A stretch of 64,000 bases of DNA from an uncultured Pseudoxanthomonas sp. (GTDB lineage Bacteria > Pseudomonadota > Gammaproteobacteria > Xanthomonadales > Xanthomonadaceae). The stretch spans positions 11,422 through 75,421 of the forward strand of contig CALJUL010000047.1 in the NCBI GenBank assembly GCA_937975725.1, written 5' to 3'. Shown piece by piece: positions 1-10,435 of the stretch. Below the pieces are notes generated by a model, which saw only the letters and a list, made by a program, of their open reading frames with translations, did not search any database and was not told the origin of the DNA. The position numbers and the translations under genes were made by a program. Every line of letters starts with the position of its first letter. Positions within the stretch are counted from its first letter, which is position 1.

Positions 1-939
1 GACGACGACGCGGCGCGCTACGCCCTGCTGGTGGACCTGGCGCCGAAGTGGTCGGCCGAGCGCGGCAAGACCCAGTTGACCGTGAAGTACGAGGTCTACG
101 GCGTGGACGGGCAGAAGCTGCTGGACGGCAGCAGCGTGCAGCCGGTGCAGATCCGCGGCGGCAACTTCAACGCCGCCGCCCAGGGCGCCTCGGCGCTGGC
201 GGTGCAGCAGGTGATGGCGGACATCCAGCGCCGGCTCGATCCCGGTCCCGAGCGCTTCCCCGCCACCGGCTCGACCACGGCGATCGACTACGCCGCACTG
301 GTGGACCGCAGCAAGCCGCTGCGCACCGGCACCGCCTTCTTCATCAATCCGTCCGGGCAATTGCTGACCGCCGCGCACGTGGCGCGCGACTGCATGGCGA
401 TGGACGTCCACCAGGACGGCACCACCTATCCGGTCACCGCGCGCGCCTCCAGCGCCCTGCTCGACGTCGCCGTGCTCGAATCCGGGCGGCCGCGCGCATC
501 CGCGCTGCCGCTGCGCCAGGGCCATGCCATCGAGCTGGGCGAGACCGTCACCAGCGTCGGCTATCCGCTGTCGGGATTGCTGGGCGATTCGCCCAACCTG
601 ACCCGCGGCAACATCAGCGCCAGCAAGGGCCTGCGCGGATCGCTGGGCATGTTCCAGTTCTCCGCGCCCATCCAGCCCGGCAACAGCGGCGGCCCCATCG
701 TGTCGGACAACGGCGAACTGCTGGGCATGGCGGTGAGCACGCTCAACGCCGGCTCGCTGGCGCAACTGGGCCACATCCCGCAGAACATCAACTTCGCCCT
801 GGACGCGCGCTACGTGGCCATGTTCCTGCAGCGCGAGAAGATCGCCTACGAGGTGATCCAGCCCAAGGGCGCGGGCAGCATGCAGGCGGCCAACCAGGCC
901 GCGCTGTCGAACACCGTCCAACTCAACTGCTACCAGTAG
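1..939 (+). CDS. Trypsin-like serine protease, 5' end outside the window
   Basis: The reading frame is open to base 1, so the N-terminus lies outside; the visible part is 312 codons plus stop. The C-terminal ~200 residues are a chymotrypsin-fold (S1C/DegP-like) protease domain. His is in the TAAHVA motif, Asp in LLDVAVLES and the nucleophile Ser in PGNSGGPI. The part before it (about 85 residues) is not a domain I recognise. No PDZ domain follows, because the protein ends about 45 residues after the last protease strand. It is probably periplasmic, but the signal sequence is not visible. A small secreted-protein gene follows after 9 bases, so the two may be co-transcribed. The substrate is unknown. 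Confidence 0.85.
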   Translation, partial: DDDAARYALLVDLAPKWSAERGKTQLTVKYEVYGVDGQKLLDGSSVQPVQIRGGNFNAAAQGASALAVQQVMADIQRRLDPGPERFPATGSTTAIDYAALVDRSKPLRTGTAFFINPSGQLLTAAHVARDCMAMDVHQDGTTYPVTARASSALLDVAVLESGRPRASALPLRQGHAIELGETVTSVGYPLSGLLGDSPNLTRGNISASKGLRGSLGMFQFSAPIQPGNSGGPIVSDNGELLGMAVSTLNAGSLAQLGHIPQNINFALDARYVAMFLQREKIAYEVIQPKGAGSMQAANQAALSNTVQLNCYQ

Positions 940-948
940 GGCCGCGCC

Positions 949-1662
949 ATGATCCGCGCCTCGATCTTCCTCCTGCTCCTGTCGTTATCCGCGCCTGGCC
1001 ACGCCGCGGAACCGCCGGCCGCCGATACGGATGCGGATGCGCCCGCGGCCACCGCCGAACCGGCCGGGTCCGCCGCGGGCGACGGGCCCGTCAACTCCGC
1101 CGAACTCGCCGGATCCGCCGAAGCCGCCGCACCCGTGCCGCCCGCAGCGGCCGCGAACGCGCTGCCGACGATGCGCTTCATCAGCTCGATCATGGAGACC
1201 GAACTGCTGGAGGCGCTCAAGGCCGAGCCCGCCCTGTCCGCACTGGACAAGGAACTGGCCGGCAGCCCGCTGGTGCTGGTGGTGACCCACACCGTGCGCC
1301 CCACCGCCGGCGGCCAGGCCGCCGGGCTGCTGACCGCGTTCCTGTCGGGCAGCACGCTGGGCCTGATCCCGCTGGTCACCAACGACCGCCTGGTGATCCG
1401 CTACGAAGTGCTGCTCAACGGCAAGTCCATCACCAGCCACAGCTTCGAGCGCACCGCCACGCGCGCGCAGAACCTGTGGACCGCCGGCAAGGACGGCTAC
1501 GGCGGCCTGGGCAAGGAGGGCATGGAATGGACCCGCTCCACCGCGGCGGAAGCCGCGGCCAAGCTGGCCCGCGACCCGGCCCTGCTCGCGGTACGCGAGG
1601 AGATCGACTACTACTTCGCCCCGCAGGCGGCCGCGGCCGTGCCGGCATCGCCCGCCCCCTGA
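949..1662 (+). CDS. Secreted protein of unknown function
   Basis: 237 residues. The first ~20 form a clear signal peptide ([19 protein letters not shown], cleavage after AHA-like residues). A low-complexity Ala/Pro/Glu linker follows to about residue 65, then a mixed alpha/beta domain of ~165 residues with no motif I recognise. The gene starts 9 bases after the serine protease stop, so the two probably form one unit and the product may be a periplasmic partner of that protease. It ends just before the promoter of purH. I do not assign a function. Confidence 0.7.
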   Translation: MIRASIFLLLLSLSAPGHAAEPPAADTDADAPAATAEPAGSAAGDGPVNSAELAGSAEAAAPVPPAAAANALPTMRFISSIMETELLEALKAEPALSALDKELAGSPLVLVVTHTVRPTAGGQAAGLLTAFLSGSTLGLIPLVTNDRLVIRYEVLLNGKSITSHSFERTATRAQNLWTAGKDGYGGLGKEGMEWTRSTAAEAAAKLARDPALLAVREEIDYYFAPQAAAAVPASPAP

Positions 1663-1674
1663 AGCGGGCCCGTC

Positions 1675-1680
1675 TATAAT
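1675..1680 (+). promoter_or_regulatory. Candidate -10 element of the purH promoter
   Basis: A perfect TATAAT lies 32 bases before the purH ATG, in the short gap after the preceding stop. No good -35 hexamer stands 16-18 bases upstream, so the promoter is supported only by the -10 box and its location. Confidence 0.45.
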
Positions 1681-1711
1681 TGCCGGGTTTCCGCATCCCG
1701 ACGCCCCCCGC

Positions 1712-3307
1712 ATGAGCATCCCCGCCCCCGCCTCGCCGGTGAAACTCCGCCGCGCGCTGCTGTCCGTTTCCGACAAGACCGGCCTGGTCGAACTGGCCCA
1801 CGCCCTCGCCGGCCGCGGCGTCGAACTGCTGTCCACCGGCGGCACCGCCAAGGCGCTGCGCGACGCCGGCCTGACCGTGCGCGACGTGTCCGAGGTCACC
1901 GGCTTCCCGGAAATGATGGACGGCCGGGTCAAGACCCTGCATCCGAAGGTCCACGGCGGCCTGCTGGGCCGCGCCGGCACCGACGACGCGGTGATGGCCG
2001 AGCACGGCATCGGCGCGATCGACCTGCTGGTGCTCAACCTGTATCCGTTCGAGTCGGTCACCGCCCGAGCCGACTGCACGCTGGCCGAGGCGGTGGAGAA
2101 CATCGACATCGGCGGCCCCGCCATGCTGCGCTCGGCGGCCAAGAACTTCGCCCGCGTGGCGGTGGCGACCTCGCCGGAGCAGTACGCCGGCATCGTCGAG
2201 GAACTGGAGGGCAACGACGGCGCGCTGTCGGCGGCCACGCGCTTCGCGCTGTCGGTGGCCGCGTTCAATCGCGTGGCGCAGTACGACGCGGCGATCAGCA
2301 ACTACCTGTCGGCGATCGCCGACGCCTCGGGCGAAGTGCCGGTGCGCGCGGAATACCCGGCGCAGATGAACTCCAGCTTCGTCAAGGTCATGGACCTGCG
2401 CTACGGCGAGAACCCGCACCAGAGCGGCGCGTTCTACCGCGACCTGTACCCGGTGCCGGGCACGCTGGCCACCTTCGCGCAGTTGCAGGGCAAGGAACTG
2501 AGCTTCAACAACCTGGCCGACGCCGACGCGGCCTGGGAATGCGTGCGCCAGTTCGACGCGCCGGCCTGCGTGATCGTCAAGCACGCCAATCCCTGCGGCG
2601 TGGCGGTGGGCGCGGGCTGCGGCGACGCCTACGAGCTGGCCTACGCCACCGATCCGACCAGCGCCTTCGGCGGCATCCTCGCCTTCAACCGCACGCTGGA
2701 CGCGGCCACCGCCAAGGCCATCCTGGACCGCCAGTTCGTCGAAGTGCTGATCGCCCCGGACTACGAGGACGGCGCGCTCGACTACGCCAAGAAGAAGGCC
2801 AACGTGCGCGTGTTGAAGATCCCGCACGGCGCCGGCCTGAACAATTACGACAGCAAGCGCATCGGCTCGGGCCTGCTGCTGCAGTCGTCCGACAACCGCG
2901 GCATGACCCTGGACGAGCTCAAGGTGGTGTCCAGGGCCGCGCCCGACGAGGCCCAGTTGCGCGACCTGCTGTTCGCCTGGAAGGTGGCCAAGTTCGTCAA
3001 GTCCAACGCCATCGTGTACGCCAAGGACAACCGCACCATCGGCGTGGGCGCCGGGCAGATGAGCCGCGTGTACTCGGCGCGCATCGCCGGCATCAAGGCC
3101 GCCGACGCGGGCCTGGCGGTGGAGGGCTCGGTGATGGCCAGCGATGCCTTCTTCCCGTTCCGCGACGGCATCGACGCCGCGGCGCAGGCCGGCATCAAGG
3201 CGGTGATCCAGCCCGGCGGCTCCATGCGCGACGGCGAAGTGATCGCCGCGGCCGACGAGCACGGCATCGCCATGGTGTTCACCGGGGTGCGGCACTTCCG
3301 CCACTGA
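1712..3307 (+). CDS. purH: Bifunctional AICAR formyltransferase/IMP cyclohydrolase
   Basis: 531 residues, the normal length for PurH. It catalyses the last two steps of purine synthesis in the cytoplasm: formylation of AICAR by 10-formyl-THF, then ring closure to IMP. The N-terminal ~150 residues are the MGS-like IMP cyclohydrolase domain ([34 protein letters not shown]). The rest is the AICARFT domain with the Lys-His active-site motif [10 protein letters not shown] and the C-terminal [10 protein letters not shown] region. The ATG follows a short leader with a -10 box. purD lies downstream with a GNAT gene between them, so two purine genes sit together although they are not immediately adjacent. 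Confidence 0.97.
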   Translation: MSIPAPASPVKLRRALLSVSDKTGLVELAHALAGRGVELLSTGGTAKALRDAGLTVRDVSEVTGFPEMMDGRVKTLHPKVHGGLLGRAGTDDAVMAEHGIGAIDLLVLNLYPFESVTARADCTLAEAVENIDIGGPAMLRSAAKNFARVAVATSPEQYAGIVEELEGNDGALSAATRFALSVAAFNRVAQYDAAISNYLSAIADASGEVPVRAEYPAQMNSSFVKVMDLRYGENPHQSGAFYRDLYPVPGTLATFAQLQGKELSFNNLADADAAWECVRQFDAPACVIVKHANPCGVAVGAGCGDAYELAYATDPTSAFGGILAFNRTLDAATAKAILDRQFVEVLIAPDYEDGALDYAKKKANVRVLKIPHGAGLNNYDSKRIGSGLLLQSSDNRGMTLDELKVVSRAAPDEAQLRDLLFAWKVAKFVKSNAIVYAKDNRTIGVGAGQMSRVYSARIAGIKAADAGLAVEGSVMASDAFFPFRDGIDAAAQAGIKAVIQPGGSMRDGEVIAAADEHGIAMVFTGVRHFRH

Positions 3308-3326
3308 GCGCGCGCAGGAACCCGCC

Positions 3327-3824
3327 ATGTGGATCCGCAGCGAGACCAGGGCCGACCATGCGGCGATCCACCGCGTGGTCGAGGCCGTGTTCGCCGGCGC
3401 GGCGCACGCGTCCGGCACCGAGGCGCGCATCGTCGACGCGCTGCGCGAAACAGACGCGTTGAGCCTGTCGCTAGTGGCCGACATCGACGGCCGCATCGCC
3501 GGCCACGCCGCGCTCTCGCCGGTGCCGCCGGAGGACGGCGCGCACGGCTGGTACGGCCTGGGCCCGGTAGCCGTCGATCCGCGCGACCAGGGCCATGGCG
3601 TCGGCAGCGCGCTGGTGCGCGCGGCGCTGGCCGAACTGCCGCGGATGGGGGCGGCCGGCTGCGTGGTGCTGGGCGACCCGGCGTACTACGCGCGCTTCGG
3701 CTTCCGCGCGCGCGCATCGCTGCACTACCCCGGCGCGCCGGCCGGCTGCTTCATGGCCCTCCCCCTGGGCGATGCGGTGCCACGCGGCAGCGTCGCCTAT
3801 CCTTCCGCCTTCTCGGCCGCCTGA
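3327..3824 (+). CDS. GNAT family N-acetyltransferase
   Basis: 165 residues, a single GNAT fold. The acetyl-CoA binding motif A is visible as [14 protein letters not shown], followed by the YYARFGF segment typical of the YjbC/YhbS-like group of small acetyltransferases. It starts 19 bases after purH and ends 28 bases before purD, so it is probably carried on the same transcript. There is no sign of a purine role, and the substrate cannot be read from sequence. Confidence 0.85.
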   Translation: MWIRSETRADHAAIHRVVEAVFAGAAHASGTEARIVDALRETDALSLSLVADIDGRIAGHAALSPVPPEDGAHGWYGLGPVAVDPRDQGHGVGSALVRAALAELPRMGAAGCVVLGDPAYYARFGFRARASLHYPGAPAGCFMALPLGDAVPRGSVAYPSAFSAA

Positions 3825-3852
3825 TCCGCGGCCTTTCGCACAGGAGTCCTGC

Positions 3853-5139
3853 ATGAAAGTCCTCGTCATCGGTTCCGGCGGCCGCGAGCACGCGCTGGCC
3901 TGGAAACTGGCGCAATCGCCGCGGGTGGACGAGGTGATCGTGGCGCCGGGCAACGCCGGCACCGCGACCGAGGCCAAGTGCCGCAACGCCGCGGTCAAGG
4001 TCGCCGACATCGAAGGGCTGCTGACGCTGGCGCAGGAAGAAACCGTCGCGCTGACCGTGGTCGGCCCGGAAGTGCCGCTGGTGGCCGGCGTGGTGGACCG
4101 CTTCCGCGCCGCCGGCCTGCGCATCTTCGGCCCCACCGCCGCGGCCGCGCAGTTGGAAGGCAGCAAGGCCTTCGCCAAGGACTTCCTGAAACGCCACGGC
4201 ATTCCCACCGCGTTCTACGCCGTGCACACTGACGTGGACGCGGCACTGGCCTACGTGCGCGAGAAAGGCGCGCCCATCGTGGTCAAGGCCGACGGCCTGG
4301 CCGCCGGCAAGGGCGTGATCGTGGCGACGACGCTGGCCGAAGCCGAGGCGGCAGTGCGCGACATGCTCTCGGGCAACGCCTTCGGCGACGCCGGCGCGCG
4401 CGTGGTGATCGAGGAATTCCTCGAAGGCGAAGAGGCCAGCTTCATCAGCATGGTCGACGGCACGACCGCGCTGCCGATGGCCACCAGCCAGGACCACAAG
4501 CGCGTGGGCGACGGCGACACCGGTCCCAATACCGGCGGCATGGGCGCGTATTCGCCCGCGCCGGTGGTCACGCCGGAAGTGCACGCGCGGGTGATGCGCG
4601 AAGTGGTGGAGCCCACCGTGCGCGGCATGGCCGCCGACGGTGCACCGTTCACCGGCTTCCTCTACGCCGGTCTGATGATCGACGCCGACGGCGCGCCCAA
4701 GGTCATCGAGTTCAACGTGCGCTTCGGCGACCCGGAGACGCAGCCGGTGATGCTGCGCCTGCAATCGGACCTGGTGGACCTGGTGGAAGCCGCCATCGAC
4801 GGCCGCCTGCATGCAACCGAAGCGCAATGGGACGCGCGCCCGTCGCTGGGCGTGGTGATGGCCGCGGCGCCCTACCCGGACACGCCGAGGACCGGCGACG
4901 CGATCGCCGGGCTGGACGACGTGCCGACGACGGCCAAGGTCTTCCACGCCGGCACCGCGCTGGACGCGGACGGCCGCGTGGTCAGTGCCGGCGGCCGCGT
5001 GCTGTGCGTGGCCGCACTGGGCGACTCGGTGTCCGACGCGCAGCGCAATGCCTACGCCGGCGTCGACGCGATCACGTGGGCCAACGAATTCCACCGCCGC
5101 GACATCGGATGGCGCGCCATCGTCCGCGAGCAGGCATGA
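3853..5139 (+). CDS. purD: Phosphoribosylamine-glycine ligase (GAR synthetase)
   Basis: 428 residues, normal for PurD. It ligates glycine to phosphoribosylamine with ATP, the second step of purine synthesis. The N-terminal domain opens with VLVIGSGGREHAL. The ATP-grasp core shows VVKADGLAAGKGV, the GMGAYSPAP loop and the metal-binding EFNVRFGDPETQ segment. A C-terminal glycine-rich domain completes the protein. The ATG at 3853 is chosen because an AGGAG ribosome site precedes it by 6 bases and the protein then begins exactly like the family; the open frame runs further upstream without coding sense. A strong stem-loop follows the stop. Confidence 0.97.
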   Translation: MKVLVIGSGGREHALAWKLAQSPRVDEVIVAPGNAGTATEAKCRNAAVKVADIEGLLTLAQEETVALTVVGPEVPLVAGVVDRFRAAGLRIFGPTAAAAQLEGSKAFAKDFLKRHGIPTAFYAVHTDVDAALAYVREKGAPIVVKADGLAAGKGVIVATTLAEAEAAVRDMLSGNAFGDAGARVVIEEFLEGEEASFISMVDGTTALPMATSQDHKRVGDGDTGPNTGGMGAYSPAPVVTPEVHARVMREVVEPTVRGMAADGAPFTGFLYAGLMIDADGAPKVIEFNVRFGDPETQPVMLRLQSDLVDLVEAAIDGRLHATEAQWDARPSLGVVMAAAPYPDTPRTGDAIAGLDDVPTTAKVFHAGTALDADGRVVSAGGRVLCVAALGDSVSDAQRNAYAGVDAITWANEFHRRDIGWRAIVREQA

Positions 5140-5145
5140 ACGCCC

Positions 5146-5181
5146 ATCCCGCAGGGTGGAGCCTGCTCCGCCCTGCGGGAT
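5146..5181. terminator. Stem-loop between the convergent purD and aldo/keto reductase genes
   Basis: The arms ATCCCGCAGGG (5146-5156) and CCCTGCGGGAT (5171-5181) are perfectly complementary. The loop region adds a GGAGC/GCTCC pairing. There is no long T-run, so it may act as a barrier or a weak bidirectional terminator for the two convergent genes. Confidence 0.6.
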
Positions 5182-5194
5182 TCCCGCCGCTGCC

Positions 5195-6193
<999 letters not shown>

Positions 6194-6235
6194 CGCCAAC
6201 TCCATCGAAGGGGAACACCACTGTAGGCATGGCCC

Positions 6236-6255
6236 GTCGCGCGATAAACCGCGAC
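6236..6255. promoter_or_regulatory. Inverted repeat in the divergent AKR/LysR control region
   Basis: GTCGCG (6236-6241) and CGCGAC (6250-6255) form an interrupted palindrome with an 8-base spacer. It lies between the divergent starts and just upstream of the LysR gene. This is a possible LysR binding site; arm length is modest for a GC-rich genome, so chance is not excluded. Confidence 0.3.
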
Positions 6256-6269
6256 AATGGACATTCGCC

Positions 6270-7220
6270 ATGAAGCCACACTTCACAATCGACCCTTCGC
6301 TGCTGCCAGCGCTGGCTGCCTTCGCCTGCGTGGCGCGGCACGCCAGCTTCTCGCGCGCGGCGATCGAGCTGGGCATGTCGGCCTCGGCGCTGTCGCAATC
6401 CATCCGCAACCTCGAACGGCGGCTGGGCGTGCGCCTGCTGCACCGGACCACGCGACGGGTCGGGCTGACCGAACCGGGCGAACATCTGCTGCACGAGGCG
6501 GCGCCGGCATTGGCGCGCATCGGCGGTGCGCTGCAGGCGCTGGAAGAAACCCGTGACGTGCCGGCCGGACGGCTGCGGATCACCGCACCGCACATCGCGG
6601 CGGAACGGCTGGTGCTGCCGCACCTGCCGGCGTTCCGCGCGCGTTACCCGCAGGTGGACGTGGAACTGGACGTGCAGGCGGCGCTGACCGACCTGGTGGC
6701 CGCCGGCTTCGATGCCGGCATCCGCCTGGGGGAGTCGCTGGCAGACGGCATGGTCGCCCTGCCGCTGGGCCCGCCGCAACGACTGGTCGTGGTGGCCGCG
6801 CCGGCCTATCTGGAAAGGCACCCGGCGCCGGACACGCCGCACGCACTGGTCGACCATGCCTGCATCCGCTATCGCCGCAGCAACGGCCGGCTGATGCCAT
6901 GGGAATTCACCACCCACGACGGCCACGACTTCACCGTGGAGGTCGGCGGCGGGCTGGTCTTCAATGACAGCGGCCTGGGCCGACGCATGGCCGTCGCTGG
7001 ACAGGGGCTGGCGCAGGTGTTCGAAGCCGCGGCCGAGGACGACATCGGCGCCGGCCGGCTGGTGCGGCTGCTCGACGCCTGGCAGCCGCCCTTCCCCGGC
7101 TTCCACTTCTACTATCCGTCGCGCGCGCATCTCGCGCCCAAGTTGCGGGCGTTCGTCGATTTCATGCGCGCCGCCAACGCACCTTCTCCGCAACCTGCGC
7201 CCGCCACCGGAACGGCCTGA
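6270..7220 (+). CDS. LysR family transcriptional regulator
   Basis: 316 residues, the usual LTTR length. The N-terminal winged HTH (about residues 10-65) has [18 protein letters not shown] and the recognition helix [15 protein letters not shown]. The remainder is a periplasmic-binding-protein-like effector domain (PBP2_CrgA-like). The ATG at 6270 is chosen because the HTH follows at the normal distance; an in-frame ATG further upstream would overlap the divergent gene. It most likely regulates the divergent aldo/keto reductase. The inducer is unknown. Confidence 0.92.
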   Translation: MKPHFTIDPSLLPALAAFACVARHASFSRAAIELGMSASALSQSIRNLERRLGVRLLHRTTRRVGLTEPGEHLLHEAAPALARIGGALQALEETRDVPAGRLRITAPHIAAERLVLPHLPAFRARYPQVDVELDVQAALTDLVAAGFDAGIRLGESLADGMVALPLGPPQRLVVVAAPAYLERHPAPDTPHALVDHACIRYRRSNGRLMPWEFTTHDGHDFTVEVGGGLVFNDSGLGRRMAVAGQGLAQVFEAAAEDDIGAGRLVRLLDAWQPPFPGFHFYYPSRAHLAPKLRAFVDFMRAANAPSPQPAPATGTA

Positions 7221-7283
7221 CCTCGCGCGGGCAGCAGCCCGCCAAGGCCATCTGCTAGGCTGCGCGCAACCCACGGAGGGCGC

Positions 7284-9182
7284 ATGTCCAGCTACAGCCA
7301 GTTCTCGCTGCTGACACAACGGCGGTTCCTGCCTTATTTCACCGTCCAGGCGCTGGGCGCCTTCAACGACAACGTCTACCGGCAGGCGATCATCGGCCTG
7401 CTGATCTTCCTGGGCGCCAGCACCGAGGAGCGCTCGCTGTACGCCATCCTGGCGCCGGCCATCTTCATCCTGCCGTACTTCCTGTTCTCGGCCATCGCCG
7501 GGCAGATCGCGGAGAAGCTGGAGAAGCAGCGGCTGATCGTGATCACCACGACGATGGAAATCGCGATCATGTCGCTGGCCGCGGTCGGCTTCCTGCTGCA
7601 GAACATGCCGCTGCTGCTGGTGGCGCTGTTCTCCACCGGCGTGCAGTCCACGCTGTTCGGGCCGGTGAAGTACTCGGTGCTGCCTTCGATCCTCAAGCCG
7701 GAGGAACTGACCGGCGGCAACGGCCTGGTCGAGATGGGCACGTCGATCTCGATCCTGTGCGGCATGATCGCCGGCGGGCTGATCTTCCAGGTCGCCGGTG
7801 CGCACGGGCCGCAGGCGGCGGCCGTCGCCATCGTGCTGCTGGCCGTCCTGGGCAATGCGATGTCGCGGCTGATCCCGCGCATGGACGCCGGCGATCCTTC
7901 CCTGAAGGTCCGCTGGAACCCCATCCCCGAGTCCATCGCCGTGCTGCGCATGGCGCGGCAGCAGCCGGCGGTGCGCAACGCCATCCTGGGCGTGTCGTGG
8001 TTCTGGTTCTTCGGCACGCTGCTGACCTCGCAACTGCCGGTCTATGCCGAACTGAACCTGGGCGGCGCGGCCGACTCGGCCACGCTGTACGTGTTCGCGC
8101 TGGCGCTGTTCTCCATCGGCACCGGCGCCGGCTCGCTGCTGTGCGAGAAGCTATCCGGGCGCACGGTGGAGATCGGCCTGGTGCCGGTGGGCGCGTTCGG
8201 CATGAGCGCATTCCTGCTGGACCTGTATTTCGCCCGGCCGGGCGCGGCGCCGGCCAGCGGGCTGGAGCTGGCGCAGTTCCTGCGCCAGGACGGCAGCCTG
8301 CGGATCGTCGTGGACCTGCTGGGCATCGGCCTGTTCACCGGCATCTTCGTGGTGCCGCTGTTCGCGCTGATCCAGAGCCGCACGCCCAACTCGCGGATGT
8401 CGCGCGTGTTCGCCGCGCTCAACATCCAGAATTCCGGCTTCATCGTGCTGGCCGCGGTGGCCGGGCTGGTGCTGCAGCGCGCGCTGGGCTGGAGCAGCCC
8501 GCAGATGCTGCTGGCGCTGGCGGTGGCCAACGTGCTGGTGGCGGCGTGGATCTTCACGCTGGTGCCCGAGTTCCTGATGCGCTTCCTGAGTTGGCTGCTG
8601 GTGCGCACGCTGTACCGGCTGCGCCTGCACGGCATCGAGAAGCACGTGCCGGACGAAGGCCCGGCGCTGCTGGTGTGCAACCACGTCAGCTACATGGACG
8701 CGCTGATCCTGGCGGCGACGATCCCGCGACCGGTGCGCTTCGTCATGTACTACCGCATCTTCAACATCCCGGTGATGCGCTGGATCTTCCGCACCGCCAA
8801 GGCCATCCCCATCGCCGGCGCGAAGGAGGACCCGGAACTGATGCGGCGCGCGTTCGAGGAGATCGACCGGGCGCTGGCCGAGGGCGAGATCGTGGGCATC
8901 TTCCCGGAAGGCGCGCTGACGAAGGACGGCGGGATCGCCGCCTTCAAGTCCGGGGTGGAGAAGATCCTGGAACGCCGGCCGGTGCCGGTGGTGCCGATGG
9001 CGCTCAAGGGCATGTGGGCCAGCATGTGGAGCCGGCGCGACTCGCGCCTGGGCCGCATGCGGGTGCCGCGCCGTTTCCGCGCGCACGTGGACGTGGCGGC
9101 CGGCGAGCCGGTGCCCGGCGAAACCGCTACCGCCGAGTCGCTGGAAGCGCGTGTGCGCGCGCTGCGCGGCGACGCCGCATGA
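7284..9182 (+). CDS. MFS transporter fused to a PlsC-type acyltransferase
   Basis: 632 residues. The first ~430 form an MFS membrane domain like the lysophospholipid flippase LplT (opening with AFNDNVYRQAIIGLL). The last ~190 are a 1-acyl-glycerol-3-phosphate acyltransferase-type domain. The HX4D motif is at H467-D472 (NHVSYMD), and the second signature is IFPEGALT. The fusion suggests flipping of lysophospholipids across the inner membrane and re-acylation on the cytoplasmic side. The Aas-type ligase domain seen in longer relatives is absent. The start follows a GGAGG site. Confidence 0.9.
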   Translation: MSSYSQFSLLTQRRFLPYFTVQALGAFNDNVYRQAIIGLLIFLGASTEERSLYAILAPAIFILPYFLFSAIAGQIAEKLEKQRLIVITTTMEIAIMSLAAVGFLLQNMPLLLVALFSTGVQSTLFGPVKYSVLPSILKPEELTGGNGLVEMGTSISILCGMIAGGLIFQVAGAHGPQAAAVAIVLLAVLGNAMSRLIPRMDAGDPSLKVRWNPIPESIAVLRMARQQPAVRNAILGVSWFWFFGTLLTSQLPVYAELNLGGAADSATLYVFALALFSIGTGAGSLLCEKLSGRTVEIGLVPVGAFGMSAFLLDLYFARPGAAPASGLELAQFLRQDGSLRIVVDLLGIGLFTGIFVVPLFALIQSRTPNSRMSRVFAALNIQNSGFIVLAAVAGLVLQRALGWSSPQMLLALAVANVLVAAWIFTLVPEFLMRFLSWLLVRTLYRLRLHGIEKHVPDEGPALLVCNHVSYMDALILAATIPRPVRFVMYYRIFNIPVMRWIFRTAKAIPIAGAKEDPELMRRAFEEIDRALAEGEIVGIFPEGALTKDGGIAAFKSGVEKILERRPVPVVPMALKGMWASMWSRRDSRLGRMRVPRRFRAHVDVAAGEPVPGETATAESLEARVRALRGDAA

Positions 9183-9304
9183 AGTGGCTTTCCGGCCACA
9201 CCCGCCTCGGCTAGGCTAACGGCCGGGGAATCGCCTTCGCCTGCGCCATCGCCGCCCGCGGCGGGCCGCTTCGCCACGTCCACACGCCCGCACGAGAACC
9301 TTCC

Positions 9305-9592
9305 ATGAGCGCCATGCCGCCGTCCGCGCCCGGTCCCTACGTCCCCAACCACCTGGTCTGGGCCATCCTCAGCACGCTGTTCTGCTGCCTGCCGCTGGGG
9401 ATCGTCTCCATCGTGTTCGCCGCGCAGGTGGACGGCCGGCGCGCCGCTGGCGACCTGCAGGGCGCGCAGGAGGCTTCGCGCAAGGCGCTCAACTGGGCCA
9501 TCGGCTCGGCGCTGATCGGCCCGGTCCTCGCCGCGCTGTGGTTCTTTTTGTTCGGGGGTCTGGCACTATTGGGCGGCATGAGCGGCATGTGA
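9305..9592 (+). CDS. CD225/dispanin family membrane protein
   Basis: 95 residues. After a short Pro-rich head comes the CD225 core: PNHLVWAILSTLFCCLPLGI, then VFAAQVDGRRAAGD and a second membrane helix. This is the bacterial counterpart of the IFITM/dispanin fold, with two membrane segments joined by a conserved polar loop. The gene stands 40 bases before a second member of the family, and a DUF2752 gene overlaps that one, so three small membrane proteins form one unit. Function in bacteria is unknown. Confidence 0.85.
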   Translation: MSAMPPSAPGPYVPNHLVWAILSTLFCCLPLGIVSIVFAAQVDGRRAAGDLQGAQEASRKALNWAIGSALIGPVLAALWFFLFGGLALLGGMSGM

Positions 9593-9632
9593 GCCCGCAC
9601 CGTCCACCCTTCGCCGTACCAGGAGAGCCTGC

Positions 9633-9965
9633 ATGAGCACCGTACCCCCCGTGACGCCCGCGCCGGGCAGCGTGCCCAACCATCTGGCCTGGGCGATCAT
9701 CGCCACGGTCCTCGGCCTCTGCCTGTGCTGCCCCTCAATCATCCCCGGCATCGTGGCGATCGTGTTCGCGGCCAAGGTCAACGGCCTGCTGGCTCAGGGC
9801 GACCTGGCCGGCGCGCAACGCGCCTCGTCCAACGCCAAGACCTGGTGCTGGGTGACCACCGCGCTGGCCATCATCGGCCTGCTGTGGACCGTCTACAGCC
9901 TCACCCTGGGCGACGGCCTGGCCCAGTACCAGATGATGCTGGAGCAGATGCAGAACGCGCAGTGA
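9633..9965 (+). CDS. CD225/dispanin family membrane protein, second copy
   Basis: 110 residues, clearly related to the preceding gene (PNHLAWAIIATVLGLCLCCPS; VFAAKVNGLLAQGD). It has the same two-helix arrangement with a slightly longer tail. An AGGAGAG ribosome site stands before the ATG. The stop overlaps the GTG start of the following DUF2752 gene, showing translational coupling. It probably arose by duplication of its neighbour. Confidence 0.85.
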   Translation: MSTVPPVTPAPGSVPNHLAWAIIATVLGLCLCCPSIIPGIVAIVFAAKVNGLLAQGDLAGAQRASSNAKTWCWVTTALAIIGLLWTVYSLTLGDGLAQYQMMLEQMQNAQ

Positions 9966-10375
9966 CATCGCGCCTGCTGCCCAACACGCTGTTCCTGACG
10001 GCGGCCGCAATCGCGGCCGTCGTCGGTTTCTGGCTCCTGCGCCACTACGATCCCAATGCCGCGGGCAGTCCGTTCCTGCCCTGCATGTTCCGCGCGTTCA
10101 CCGGCTTCTACTGCCCCGGCTGCGGGCTGACGCGGATGCTGCACGCGCTGGCGCACTTCGACCTCGCGCGCGCGTTCGCCATGAATCCGCTGGCGATGGC
10201 GCTGCTGTCGCTGTCGCCGCTGCTGGCGGCGTGGAAGCTGGGCTGGCAGCCGCGCCTGCTGGCGCCACTGGTCGGCGTGCTGTCGATGCCGGTCTTCTGG
10301 CTGGTGCTGCTGCCGGGGTACTGGATCGCGCGCAACCTGCCGTGGTTCCCGTTCACCCTGCTCGCGCCGGGCTGA
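9962..10375 (+). CDS. DUF2752 family membrane protein
   Basis: 137 residues from a GTG that overlaps the previous stop (GTGA). The family hallmark is FYCPGCGLTRMLHALAHFDL: a Cys-x-x-Cys followed by a helix with the TR.....L pattern. Three to four hydrophobic helices are predicted by eye. DUF2752 proteins often sit beside CD225 or TM2-domain genes, as here. The biochemical role is unknown. Confidence 0.85.
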   Translation: MTSRLLPNTLFLTAAAIAAVVGFWLLRHYDPNAAGSPFLPCMFRAFTGFYCPGCGLTRMLHALAHFDLARAFAMNPLAMALLSLSPLLAAWKLGWQPRLLAPLVGVLSMPVFWLVLLPGYWIARNLPWFPFTLLAPG

Positions 10376-10435
10376 CGGCGGCGGGCAGGCCTACTGCCCA
10401 GGCGACATCTCTTCAACGAACGCGCTGGGCGCGCT

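Noticed and set aside
48..1679. Very long Arg-rich frame overlapping the serine protease and next gene
   Set aside because: It is the +3 shadow of two clear genes and has the Arg/Pro/His composition typical of shadow frames.
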